Source of the DNA: Thermoleophilia bacterium
GTDB taxonomy: Bacteria; Actinomycetota; Thermoleophilia; Miltoncostaeales; Miltoncostaeaceae
Length of the DNA stretch: 13,630 bases
Direction: 5' to 3'
Assembly: GCA_017882555.1 (NCBI GenBank)
Contig: JADGPH010000072.1
Coordinates: 1-13,630 of the forward strand
Shown here: positions 1 to 6,550 of the stretch, one piece after another
Numbering within the stretch: position 1 is the stretch's first letter
Layout of the letters: every line of letters starts with the position of its first letter
The notes under the pieces: model-generated
Databases searched by the model: none
Told to the model about the DNA's origin: nothing
What the model saw: the letters and a program-made list of their open reading frames with translations, nothing else
Position numbers and translations under genes: made by a program

Positions 1-461
1 CACTCGGCGCGCAAGCGATCGTAGGATGCGGGCGCCTCGAGGACGACATCGCACTCGGCAACGCGCTTCGCGGAGTGCCGGTGGTCGTCGCGCTCGTGGC
101 GTGCGGTGTCGCGGCAGCCGAGCGATACATCGGGAACGCCATTGAGGGTTGGATTGGCCCGTCGCAATGGCCACCGGACGGGGCCCGGCCGCCGTTTCCA
201 CTCCCCCGGGACGCCGACTATCCCGCCGCAGAAGCCGCGGCCGCCGGCATGGTTGCGGCAGCCGCGCTGGAGGCCGCCGGTACTAGCGAACCGGACGCGC
301 TATGGGACGCCGCCCGCAGTTTGCGCATGGACACGCACCTCGGCCCGTTTGCCGTCGACGCGTACGGACAGCAGATCGGCACGTCGCCAAGCCTTGTGAC
401 GTGGTCCTCTGGCGCGGCCGGATGTGTGCGCCAGACCGTCTGGCGCCCCCCGGGATCCTGA
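1..461 (+). CDS. ABC transporter substrate-binding protein, LIVBP-like, C-terminal part
   Basis: This is the 3' part of a gene that begins left of the window. The open frame runs from base 3 to a TGA at 459-461, giving about 152 visible residues. The sequence reads as the C-terminal lobe of a type I periplasmic binding protein of the branched-chain amino acid family. It has a small-residue strand ending in a CGR motif, then a block around IEGWIGPSQW, an Ala-rich helix (AAEAAAAGMVAAAALEAAG), and a final stretch with LGPFAVDAYGQQIG, which in this family is the lobe that closes on the ligand. Such proteins sit outside the membrane, or are lipid-anchored, and deliver a ligand to an ABC permease. 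The ligand cannot be inferred, and no permease or ATPase gene is in the window. An internal GTG at 75 could be taken for a start, but conserved sequence continues upstream to the edge, so a truncated gene is the better reading. Confidence 0.72.
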   Translation, partial: LGAQAIVGCGRLEDDIALGNALRGVPVVVALVACGVAAAERYIGNAIEGWIGPSQWPPDGARPPFPLPRDADYPAAEAAAAGMVAAAALEAAGTSEPDALWDAARSLRMDTHLGPFAVDAYGQQIGTSPSLVTWSSGAAGCVRQTVWRPPGS

Positions 462-840
462 CCCACCGACGGCCGGGCGGACAACACTGAAAAGCTCTGG
501 CCGCATCAACGTGCACCGCTGACGTGATGGTCGAGCAGCCTATCGAGAAGGTCGGTCGCGAAACTGCCGGGCGCGCGATGCGGGTGGGCGATCCATGCCG
601 TGACCGTACGCGTCCTCGGTTGGGTGGTTGGGGCCGCGTGCGCACCGCCGCTCGCCCGATCGCACGCTCGCTGCTCCACGACGGGACAGAAGGTACCGAC
701 GACGATCGGGCGAAACGACTCGCGTCGACGCCGGAGTGGTGCGGACGCACCCCCATGTGCTGGCATTCCGTAGTTGGGCCCATCGCAGCCCTCGTGGCCC
801 CGCGAGCGCAACCTGCTTACTTCAACCCGGACGGTCTCGC
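462..840. other. Intergenic region, no gene recognised
   Basis: These 379 bases lie between the ABC binding-protein fragment and the small minus-strand gene. Open frames cross it on both strands, but they are Arg/Pro/Ala-rich, lack convincing ribosome binding sites and match no family I recognise. They look like high-GC chance frames. No tRNA-like fold or clear terminator hairpin was seen. Confidence 0.5.
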
Positions 841-1140
841 TTATCCGCCAAACGGCGCAGATGGCACACCCATCACGCGGGCCGCGTTGAGCATCGCTTG
901 CGCGACGACCTCGCTCTCGCGCCGCAACACGTCAAGCATGCGCTGCTGGGCCTGCAGCTGCGCTCGCGCAACCTGTGCGGACGCCAGCAGTGCGGGATTC
1001 TCCCGGACCGTCGCCTCCCAGTCGTCGATCGCTTTGAGCTGCGCCTCGAGGGCCGCGCCCACGCCCTCAAATGGTGTCTTCTGAACGGCCGCGATCACGG
1101 CCTGAAGCTGATCGGCGGGGGTCCCAGCAAACGATGACAT
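841..1140 (-). CDS. Small Ala/Gln-rich helical protein of unknown function
   Basis: This is a 99-residue protein. The ATG at 1140 is supported by an AAGGAG six bases upstream on the minus strand. After about 20 residues, most of the protein (roughly 25-90) is predicted by eye to be continuous amphipathic helix. It is rich in Ala, Gln, Leu and Arg, with only one Pro before the tail (in VRENPALL), and it ends in a flexible VPSAPFGG tail. This suggests a helical bundle or coiled coil, perhaps a dimer or a surface-binding protein in the general manner of phasins, though I do not recognise a specific family. There is no signal peptide or membrane segment. It stands alone, with about 370 bases of non-coding sequence on both sides, so context gives no clue. 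Codon and composition pattern look like real coding sequence, unlike the frames on the opposite strand. Confidence 0.6.
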   Translation of the reverse strand: MSSFAGTPADQLQAVIAAVQKTPFEGVGAALEAQLKAIDDWEATVRENPALLASAQVARAQLQAQQRMLDVLRRESEVVAQAMLNAARVMGVPSAPFGG

Positions 1141-1508
1141 GCCCGGCTCCTTGTCACTCTACGGTGTGCAGGAGAGTATAGCTCCACACCGCCACAAACA
1201 CCGTTCGGCGAATCCGCGCGCCTCCCGGGGATCCCGCACCATCACCGCACGTTCGCCACCATCACGCTCGGCCGGGGGCCACCTCGGCTGGCCGACCCGC
1301 CGGGAGCTCACCTCAAGATAACCGTCATGCCCACCCCGCGAGATCGGTCGCCGCGCGGATCGGCGCAGAGCCGGACACTTGCCCAACGCGGGCGGGGTCT
1401 TCGGAGCACTTGAGGCGACCGTGACGGCGGGCCGGTTCCACCCCGGCTCCACTCCGCACATAGGCGGCTGCGAGTTCGTCGCGGTCATCCCTCAGCCCGT
1501 GAATCGCT
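1141..1508. other. Intergenic region, no gene recognised
   Basis: These 368 bases lie upstream of the small helical gene and downstream of the universal-stress-like gene, both on the minus strand. Frames of about 80-110 codons exist here, but they change character along their length, lack ribosome binding sites and match nothing known. The promoter of the small helical gene should lie in the lower-GC part around 1150-1200, but I could not place -35 and -10 boxes with confidence. Confidence 0.4.
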
Positions 1509-1991
1509 TCAGCCCAGGTCGGTCCCCACTGCGCCGCCCTCGCCCTCCCATCGCTCCTCGTCCAAATCGGCGACCACATGTGTGGTCAGCAGCCCAAAGC
1601 GCTCCCGTGCGCGCTCCACCACATTTTGCGCGAGCCACTGCGAGCGCTCCTGGGGATGCGTTGCAATGATGAGCTCATCGGGGCGAAAACGACCGACCAC
1701 ATCATCAAGTGCCCGCACGGGGTCGGCGTCGCCCAGTTCGCCCCGGGCGTTCAAACCAACGTCAGCGAACGCGTCAAGCGCCATGCGCAGCCGGATCTTC
1801 GCCTCGGCGAGCCTCTCCTCCGGCTCGGAGGCGGAGGACCGTTCGCTGACCGGCGGCGGGGTCAGGGGGGCCACCACAAGGATGTCTGCGGCTCCTCCGC
1901 GTGAACGCACCTCGTTGGCAACCGCCGCGCTTGCAGCTGTCTCGTTGGCGACGACCAGGATCCGCCGCCGCGCATCGCCCGGAGTCGGCAT
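1509..1991 (-). CDS. Universal stress protein (UspA-like) domain protein
   Basis: The protein is 160 residues from the ATG at 1991. That start is preferred over one ten codons upstream because AAAGGGG lies seven bases ahead of it and the conserved fold begins right after it. It opens with the first strand and loop (RRILVVANETAAS), has a second strand (ADILVVAP), a long helix, then GELGDADPVRALDDVV. Next comes the strand DELIIATHP and a final strand THVVADL, followed by an acidic Gly-rich tail. This order is that of a Rossmann-like Usp/HUP fold. The HPQERSQWL segment stands where classical ATP-binding Usp proteins carry a Gly-rich loop, and a full G-2x-G-9x-G-S/T motif is not visible, so ATP binding is doubtful. 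Members are cytosolic and usually stress- or growth-linked. It appears monocistronic. Confidence 0.72.
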   Translation of the reverse strand: MPTPGDARRRILVVANETAASAAVANEVRSRGGAADILVVAPLTPPPVSERSSASEPEERLAEAKIRLRMALDAFADVGLNARGELGDADPVRALDDVVGRFRPDELIIATHPQERSQWLAQNVVERARERFGLLTTHVVADLDEERWEGEGGAVGTDLG

Positions 1992-2342
1992 GGCGATACC
2001 CCTTTCGCTGAAACCTGCCAATAGACGTTATAACCGCGCATGATCCGCCCACCGATCCTAGACTCATCAGAAGCCGCGCGAGGCTGCTTTGTGACGAACG
2101 GACGCGGACGCCGCCGTCGCGGACGCCGCCCAATCTTCCGCCACGGGCTGACGCAGCTCGGGCTCGCGAACAGGCGATCGCGAGCACGGTCCGCTCGTCG
2201 TCACGACCCGCCGCCAATCTGCCAGGGGCCAGAAGCGCGTCTTGGTGGATCGGCACCATATGGTCCCCCTGATGGGGTCTAGTGGAACGCGACCGAACCA
2301 TCGTCTGCGGGAGATACTCGCCAAGCTGACCCAAGTGATTGA
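1992..2342. other. Intergenic region, no gene recognised
   Basis: No convincing gene was found in these 351 bases. The region contains a short direct repeat: a 12-base GC-rich unit (GCGGACGCCGCC) at 2104-2115 recurs at 2119-2130, period 15. The promoter of the universal-stress-like gene should be near 2000-2060, where the sequence is locally AT-richer (TTATAACCG near 2028-2036), but no clear promoter pair could be assigned. Confidence 0.4.
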
Positions 2343-2609
2343 CGGCGAGCCTTCGGGTCGAGCAAGATCGACGCGCGTCTCCCGCCGGGCAGGCCCAGGA
2401 CCATCCTGATTCGTATCGTTGACATTCGTGCTGCGGGCGATCTGCCGATATCACCCGTGGAGATCCACATGGCACTCGAGGCGCGCCTCGGCATTCGGGG
2501 TCGGTGGGGATCGGTCAAGTCCACTCGCCCCGGCGAGGTTGCCGGAGCGAGTGGTCGCTCACGCTTCGCACGGCCCAGCCGTGGAAATTACTCACTTGTC
2601 CAGTCGTGA
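2343..2609 (+). pseudogene. Start-less frame resembling a winged-helix domain
   Basis: A stop at 2340-2342 opens this frame and a TGA at 2607-2609 closes it. No ATG, GTG or TTG start occurs ahead of the conserved-looking part, so it is probably the 3' remnant of a gene. The readable part begins near 2388 with GRPRTILIRIVD, continues DLPISPVEIHMALEARLG and SVKS, then ends with RFARPSRGNYSLV. The pattern (helix, a second helix with xALEARLG, a Ser-Val-Lys recognition-like helix, then an aromatic Arg-Gly-x-Tyr beta-wing) is what small bacterial winged-helix proteins look like. The family assignment is from memory of the pattern only. It abuts the broken IS30-type transposase on the other strand, which may be why it is truncated. 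A chance frame remains possible. Confidence 0.3.
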
Positions 2610-2630
2610 GCGACGCGATTCGTTGGATTC

Positions 2631-2914
2631 GATCCTCAGAGGCCGTTAGGTCCCGAGCAGAGAATCGACGAGATCGCCGTTCAGCTGCTCGTTGGTGGCC
2701 GTGGCGCATCTTCTGGGTCGCTTCGCTTCTCACCAGACCGGGTCGCCTGCCACCACGGCGCGGTACCACCGTCTGCAGCCGTAACGAGCAATCTCCCGGC
2801 TGATCGTCGCGGGGGCGCACCTCGAGAAACAGGGGATCCCGCGGACCGCGACTGACCGCACGCGCCCCGGTGGGAGACTCCCTCGCGCTCGTCGAGGCGC
2901 AGGACACCCGGTCG
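2631..2914 (-). pseudogene. IS30-family transposase remnant, N-terminal region, frameshifted
   Basis: Reading the minus strand, one frame at about 2914-2861 gives VLRLDEREGVSHRG, matching the LxxxEREEISRGL start of the IS30 N-terminal helix-turn-helix. A second frame from about 2860 gives PATISREIARYGCRRWYRA, the very characteristic IS30 recognition-helix segment (APSTISREI-R-G---YRA). That frame meets a stop at 2730-2732 but continues in register: EAKRPRRCATATNEQLN, then DLVDSLLGT, a second stop at 2646-2648, and RPLRI, where family members have YWSPxQI. At least one frameshift and two stops therefore interrupt it. The DDE catalytic part is absent, and I saw no terminal inverted repeats. It is an old, dead fragment that marks past insertion in this gene-poor stretch. 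Confidence 0.62.
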
Positions 2915-3186
2915 ACCGGATTCGATCGCTTCGTGCGCGAAGGAGCGACGCCCGGGAATACGGTGACAATGCGCTCGCAGGCCACGCCGTCGACCGTGCA
3001 GGGATCCCACCTACCGAGTCAGCTCCGCATTGATCTCTTGGCAATCGACACCACGTACGGCCCGGATGGATCTGGTAGGTCTGTCGATCTCCCGCGCCCG
3101 TTTGGGCACGATTGGCCAAATCGAGCTAAAGTCGAAATGCACATAGATCATATCTGCCTGTACCTCTCTACGGAGGAGGAGCTGAA
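2915..3186. other. Probable decayed sequence upstream of a weak ORF
   Basis: No gene is recognised here. A plus-strand frame from 2870 to 3190 crosses the transposase remnant and ends with IDHICLYLSTEEELK and a TGA that overlaps the next ATG (ATGA at 3187-3190). Its start overlaps the remnant and its sequence matches nothing, so I do not call it a gene. Confidence 0.3.
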
Positions 3187-3423
3187 ATGACAACGATGTG
3201 GACCCCGGCCCCCCAGCGCGACGTGCTACGCCAGCAGGAGTATCGCCGCTGGGTGCTGACTTCTGAACCCCGAAAAAGGACTCCAACACGGGCACCGACT
3301 TTCGTGCCGCTGGATTGGGATCGCGCGACGCGCGAGGCGTGGGAGTTGGCCTGCGAGGCGAGGGATACGTGGGTTCCGTCCCTGGATCTCTTGGTGACTG
3401 CCTGCCCATCGACGACTTGTTGA
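3187..3423 (+). CDS. Small hypothetical ORF with a strong ribosome binding site
   Basis: This 78-codon frame starts at an ATG preceded by GGAGGAGGAGCTGAA, one of the best Shine-Dalgarno sequences in the window. Its start overlaps a preceding stop as ATGA. The product is rich in Trp, Arg and Thr, with a plausible helix PLDWDRATREAWELACEARD at about residues 40-60. The C-terminal end loses this character, and a neighbouring frame stays open past it (3315-3524), so a frameshift may have cut the protein short. I recognise no family. It lies in decayed-looking DNA beside an insertion-sequence remnant, so it may be the 5' end of a dead gene rather than a working one. Confidence 0.28.
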   Translation: MTTMWTPAPQRDVLRQQEYRRWVLTSEPRKRTPTRAPTFVPLDWDRATREAWELACEARDTWVPSLDLLVTACPSTTC

Positions 3424-4015
3424 CGATCGCAGGTGTCGGTCTCTACGTAAGCCAAGAGCGCTCGCCGAGGCACCTCGGCGGCCGTACCACCCACCGGCGT
3501 CCTGTCGGGCGACTCCTGGCCTGACCGGCTGTCGGGCGCAGCGTGCTCGCTCGTCGCCGTGCGCAGGGCACCAGCCCCACAAATCGCACGCACGCCAATG
3601 TCGGGGGCGCCATGCCTTGGTTGACCATGTTGATCTCACGAGCTCAACATGTACGCCGACCAGTTGCACATCTGGTGGCGCGCATTCCACGCGAGGCGCG
3701 AGTGTGTTGCCCAGCGGGCGGGCGATCGCCGGCTCCTTGACGAGTTTCGCACTCATCTTCCCCGGCTCAGCGTTCGTGGCGCTCCAGACCATGCCCGGCT
3801 AGCGTCAACGCTTGGCCAACGTGTCGCCCATGAGCGCCACCGTGGAATGAATCGCGAGGTGCCCGAAGCTGGCCAGGTCCCGAACCGAATGTGGCAGTTG
3901 CTGGCATTAACGATTGTCATTTTCGTGACCACCGCCCCGCACGCGGTGCAGCAGCACCGCAAGCCCTGATGCCACCGGGCGTCGTTGTCGCGACATCACC
4001 CCGGTGTCATGCGCC
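3424..4015. other. Gene-poor region, no recognisable product
   Basis: Several frames of 60-190 codons cross these 592 bases on both strands, but none has a ribosome binding site or a pattern I can assign. A minus-strand frame shows two coding-like pieces, DLASFGHLAIHSTVALMGD at about 3880-3824 and KMSAKLVKEPAIARPLGNT at about 3756-3700. They are separated by two in-frame stops near 3800-3806 and could be a decayed gene. The evidence is too thin for a call. Confidence 0.35.
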
Positions 4016-4057
4016 GCCGGAGGTCGGTCCGCCGCAGCTGGCCCACCGACCTCCGGC
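4016..4057 (-). terminator. Stem-loop after dhaK, likely transcription terminator of the aldolase-Dha operon
   Basis: The arms 4016-4028 (GCCGGAGGTCGGT) and 4045-4057 (ACCGACCTCCGGC) pair perfectly over 13 bp around a 16-base loop. The hairpin lies ten bases beyond the DhaK stop codon on the minus strand. There is no clear U-run after it, so it is a hairpin without the classical tail, common in high-GC bacteria. It could also protect the 3' end of the mRNA. Confidence 0.6.
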
Positions 4058-4066
4058 CTACCAGTC

Positions 4067-5062
4067 TCAGAAGATCCGGTTGGGGATCTCCGCGGGCGCT
4101 TCCAGCAGGGAGGACAGCTCCTCGTCCAGCCGAACGAGGGTGAGCGAGCATCCGGCCATGTCGAGCGAGGTGCAGTACTCGCCGACGTAGTTGCGACGGA
4201 CGTTGATCCCGCGTGCGGTCAGCTGTGCATGTGCCCGCCCATACACAAGGTAGAGCTCGCTGATGGGGGTGCCGCCGAGACCGTTGACCATGAGCGCGAC
4301 ATCGTCGCCCTTCTTGAATGGGAGGTCTGAGGCGACGGCCTCAAGGAGCTCGTCGACAATCTCATTTGCTGAGGCCAACTTTTCGCGCCTCCGCCCGGGC
4401 TCACCGTGGATCCCGACGCCCATCTCCATCTCATCGTCACCGAGGTCAAATAGCGGTGACCCCTTGGCGGGTGGCGTACACGAGGTGAGCGCCATGCCCA
4501 TCGTCCGGGATACGGCATTGACCCTGTTCCCAAGGGCGACGAGGTCGTCGAGCTCGGCACCCTTCTCTGCCGCGGCGCCGATAGCCTTGATCACGAAGAA
4601 GTTGCCAGCGACACCTCGCCGTCCCACGGTCCATGTTGAGTCCTTCACGGCGACATCGTCGTCGACGATGACCGTGCCGATCCGTATCCCTTCTGCCTCG
4701 GCCATTTCCCGGCCCATATCGAAGGCCATACGGTCGCCCGTGTAGTTGTTGATGATATGCAGTACACCCTTTGGGGAGTTCAGCAGCTTGGTCGTCTCGA
4801 GCACGTAGTCCATCGGGGGAGCCGAGAACACGTCGCCGGGGCACGCGGCGTCGAGCATGCCCTTTCCGACAATCATGACGTGGGCGGGCTCATGACCAGA
4901 CCCCGAGCCTTGCACGATCGACACCTTGTTCTCGCTCGGGGCGTCAGCCCGCATGATGAGGTTGTACTCGGGCACATACCTGAGCGTTGCCGGATTGGCG
5001 AGCGCGATTCCCCTGAGCATCTCCGGGACAAAGTCCTTGGGGTCGTTGACGAACTTCTTCAT
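4067..5062 (-). CDS. dhaK: Dihydroxyacetone kinase subunit DhaK
   Basis: The protein has 331 residues, typical for stand-alone DhaK. It binds a short ketose, classically dihydroxyacetone, covalently through a histidine so the partner DhaL domain can pass on a phosphate. Key residues, by alignment from memory to E. coli DhaK, are all present with an offset of one: His57 in GSGSGHEP, Asp110 in NNYTGD and the substrate-binding His219 in GIHGEPG. Other family blocks are VGKGMLDAA, GDVFSAPP and GRRGVAGNFFV. The usual GGGSGHEP is QGSGSGHEP here, and the whole protein reads as a divergent branch, so the substrate may be another ketose such as erythrulose. The ATG at 5062 follows GAGGAG at about ten bases. 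It is the last gene of the operon, 46 bases after DhaL. No DhaM is nearby, so the phosphate donor (ATP or PTS) is open. Confidence 0.9.
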   Translation of the reverse strand: MKKFVNDPKDFVPEMLRGIALANPATLRYVPEYNLIMRADAPSENKVSIVQGSGSGHEPAHVMIVGKGMLDAACPGDVFSAPPMDYVLETTKLLNSPKGVLHIINNYTGDRMAFDMGREMAEAEGIRIGTVIVDDDVAVKDSTWTVGRRGVAGNFFVIKAIGAAAEKGAELDDLVALGNRVNAVSRTMGMALTSCTPPAKGSPLFDLGDDEMEMGVGIHGEPGRRREKLASANEIVDELLEAVASDLPFKKGDDVALMVNGLGGTPISELYLVYGRAHAQLTARGINVRRNYVGEYCTSLDMAGCSLTLVRLDEELSSLLEAPAEIPNRIF

Positions 5063-5108
5063 CGTGGTGCCTCTCCTCGCGTGGTCGGTTTTTCGCCGGG
5101 CTGCTTGG

Positions 5109-5741
5109 TCATCCGGGCCATGCGCCGGCGAGTTGTTCGAACATCACTGCGACTCCAATCGCGCCGGCGTCGGGGCTCCCGATGCTGCGCTCACCGGTGT
5201 AGGCGGCCCGCCCTCGCTTGGCGAGCATCGAGCTTGTGCCCTCCGCGGAGGCTCGAGCTACCTTGGCCGCGGCCGTGACGGCCGACGCCGCGCCCTGTCC
5301 AGCCGCCAAGTAGCCCTCGAGGGCGTCGACGGCGGGTACGAGGGCATCGAGAAGCGTCTTGTCTCCCACGTCGGACTGCCCGCGTTCCTTGATGCCTGTG
5401 ATGGCCGCACGCAACATCGCCAGTGCTTCGGCGGCGCCGATGCGGTCCGATCCCGCCGCCGCAGCGGCCCTCATGAACGCGGTCCCCCACAAAGGGCCCG
5501 ATGTTCCCCCGACGCGGCTCGTGATGATCACGGCCACCTTCCGGAGAAAGGTGGCCGCATCGCTCCGGTCAAGGTCGTCCCACGTCGCAAGCACGATCTC
5601 GAATCCGCGGGCCAGCGAGTACCCGAAGTCGCCGTCGCCCACAACGGCGTCCAGCTCCGAGAAGTACGTCTCATTGTCCACGGCGGTCTGGGCCATCGTT
5701 CGTACTACCAGCTCAATTCCGTCGAAGCCTTCCTGTGCCAT
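5109..5741 (-). CDS. dhaL: Dihydroxyacetone kinase subunit DhaL, atypical nucleotide-site motif
   Basis: The protein has 210 residues from the ATG at 5741, which overlaps the upstream HAD stop as TGATG and has AGGAGG just ahead. A GTG one codon earlier (5744) is the alternative. DhaL holds the nucleotide and Mg ions and phosphorylates the ketose bound on DhaK. Family blocks present are LDAVVGDGDFGYSLARGF (residues 30-47), RVGGTSGPLWGT (76-87), GDKTLLDALVP (126-136) and RGRAAYTGERSIG (176-188). The three Mg-binding aspartates are conserved as Asp31, Asp36 and Asp38. The next residue, His in the usual GDxDHG, is Phe39, and the Asn two positions on from GDHG-type motifs is Ser42, so the phosphate-contacting edge of the site differs from the E. 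coli protein. It probably works as a complex with the adjacent DhaK. Confidence 0.88.
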   Translation of the reverse strand: MAQEGFDGIELVVRTMAQTAVDNETYFSELDAVVGDGDFGYSLARGFEIVLATWDDLDRSDAATFLRKVAVIITSRVGGTSGPLWGTAFMRAAAAAGSDRIGAAEALAMLRAAITGIKERGQSDVGDKTLLDALVPAVDALEGYLAAGQGAASAVTAAAKVARASAEGTSSMLAKRGRAAYTGERSIGSPDAGAIGVAVMFEQLAGAWPG

Positions 5742-6550
5742 CACACCTCCTCACGTCGGGCCGTTGGTGCACCACGAGGGCTCTCAATGCAGACCTCGAG
5801 GTCCGCGAGGCTCACCCAATCGCCCGGAGCGGCTCGGGATCGGTTGGCCAGTACCCGGCTGCGTTCGCCGCCGGGGTCGCCGAGCGAACTCACGACCAAG
5901 GCCGCGCCGCTGAAATCCTGGTCTCTCGTGTACGCGTTCACGGTGATCACGCACCGGAGCCCGGCACCCGAGGCCGCCTCCAGTCCATTCCTGGAGTCCT
6001 CGATGACCAGTGCGTGAGATGGCTCGAGCCCCAGCCGTTCCCGGGCGAGCTGATAGATGTCTGGTGCGGGCTTCTTGTGTGGTACCACGTCGCCGGCCAG
6101 CACGAGGGCGAAACGCCCGGCGTCTTGCCGACCCGCAACGTGCTCCAGTACCGCTCGCACAGATTGTTCAGCCGAGGTCGATGCGACGGCGAGTGCCCAG
6201 CCAGCGTCAAGGGCCTCGGCAATCAATCGACGTACTCCAGGTCGCGCAGGAAGCGCACCGGCCGCAACGCGCTCCGTGTAGATGGCCGTCTTGCGCGCAT
6301 GCCACACCGCGACCAGCTCGTGCTGACGGGCGGGGTCTGTTGGCAGACCCGCCCGGCGCACGAACTCGGGTGTGAGCAGGCTGGCCATCCGCTCCTTGCC
6401 CCCGCCGATGGTCAGCTTGTCACCGTATTCCTGCTCGGACCAGTGGACGGGGAGCCCGAACTCGGCGAACGTCTGGTTGAACGCGGGAAGATGTCCATCC
6501 CGCTCGGTGTCGGCGAGCACACCGTCGCAGTCGAATATCAGCGCCCTCAC
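5741..6550 (-). CDS. HAD-superfamily phosphatase, CbbY-like (xylulose-1,5-bisphosphate phosphatase type)
   Basis: The protein has 269 residues. The GTG at 6550 is chosen because it overlaps the aldolase stop as GTGA and the first HAD strand (ALIFDCDGVLADT) begins at residue 3; a longer upstream frame only reads through the aldolase gene. Motif I gives nucleophile Asp7 and acid-base Asp9, motif II Ser124/Thr125 in AVASTS, motif III Lys160 in PHKKPAPD, and motif IV Glu184-Asp185 in VIEDS. The cap carries GGGKERM (49-55). The GGKER signature and its preceding AFNQTFAEFGLPVHW resemble CbbY, which removes the C1 phosphate of xylulose-1,5-bisphosphate. Other ketose phosphates are possible. The last 40 residues, after about position 225, look unlike the family and may be a lineage-specific tail. 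Its gene is coupled to the aldolase and DhaL genes, pointing to one pathway. Confidence 0.85.
   Translation of the reverse strand: MRALIFDCDGVLADTERDGHLPAFNQTFAEFGLPVHWSEQEYGDKLTIGGGKERMASLLTPEFVRRAGLPTDPARQHELVAVWHARKTAIYTERVAAGALPARPGVRRLIAEALDAGWALAVASTSAEQSVRAVLEHVAGRQDAGRFALVLAGDVVPHKKPAPDIYQLARERLGLEPSHALVIEDSRNGLEAASGAGLRCVITVNAYTRDQDFSGAALVVSSLGDPGGERSRVLANRSRAAPGDWVSLADLEVCIESPRGAPTARREEV

Noticed and set aside
2104..2130. CRISPR-like or regulatory direct repeat
   Set aside because: Only two copies of a 12-base GC-rich unit with a 3-base spacer; no array.
1774..2475. 233-codon minus-strand frame overlapping the universal stress protein gene
   Set aside because: Its C-terminal part is the wrong-frame shadow of the real gene at 1509-1991, it has no ribosome binding site, and the upstream part is low-complexity.
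4926..6017. 363-codon plus-strand frame opposite the DhaK/DhaL/HAD genes
   Set aside because: It is antisense to three genes with intact motifs, changes composition along its length and matches no family; a high-GC shadow frame.
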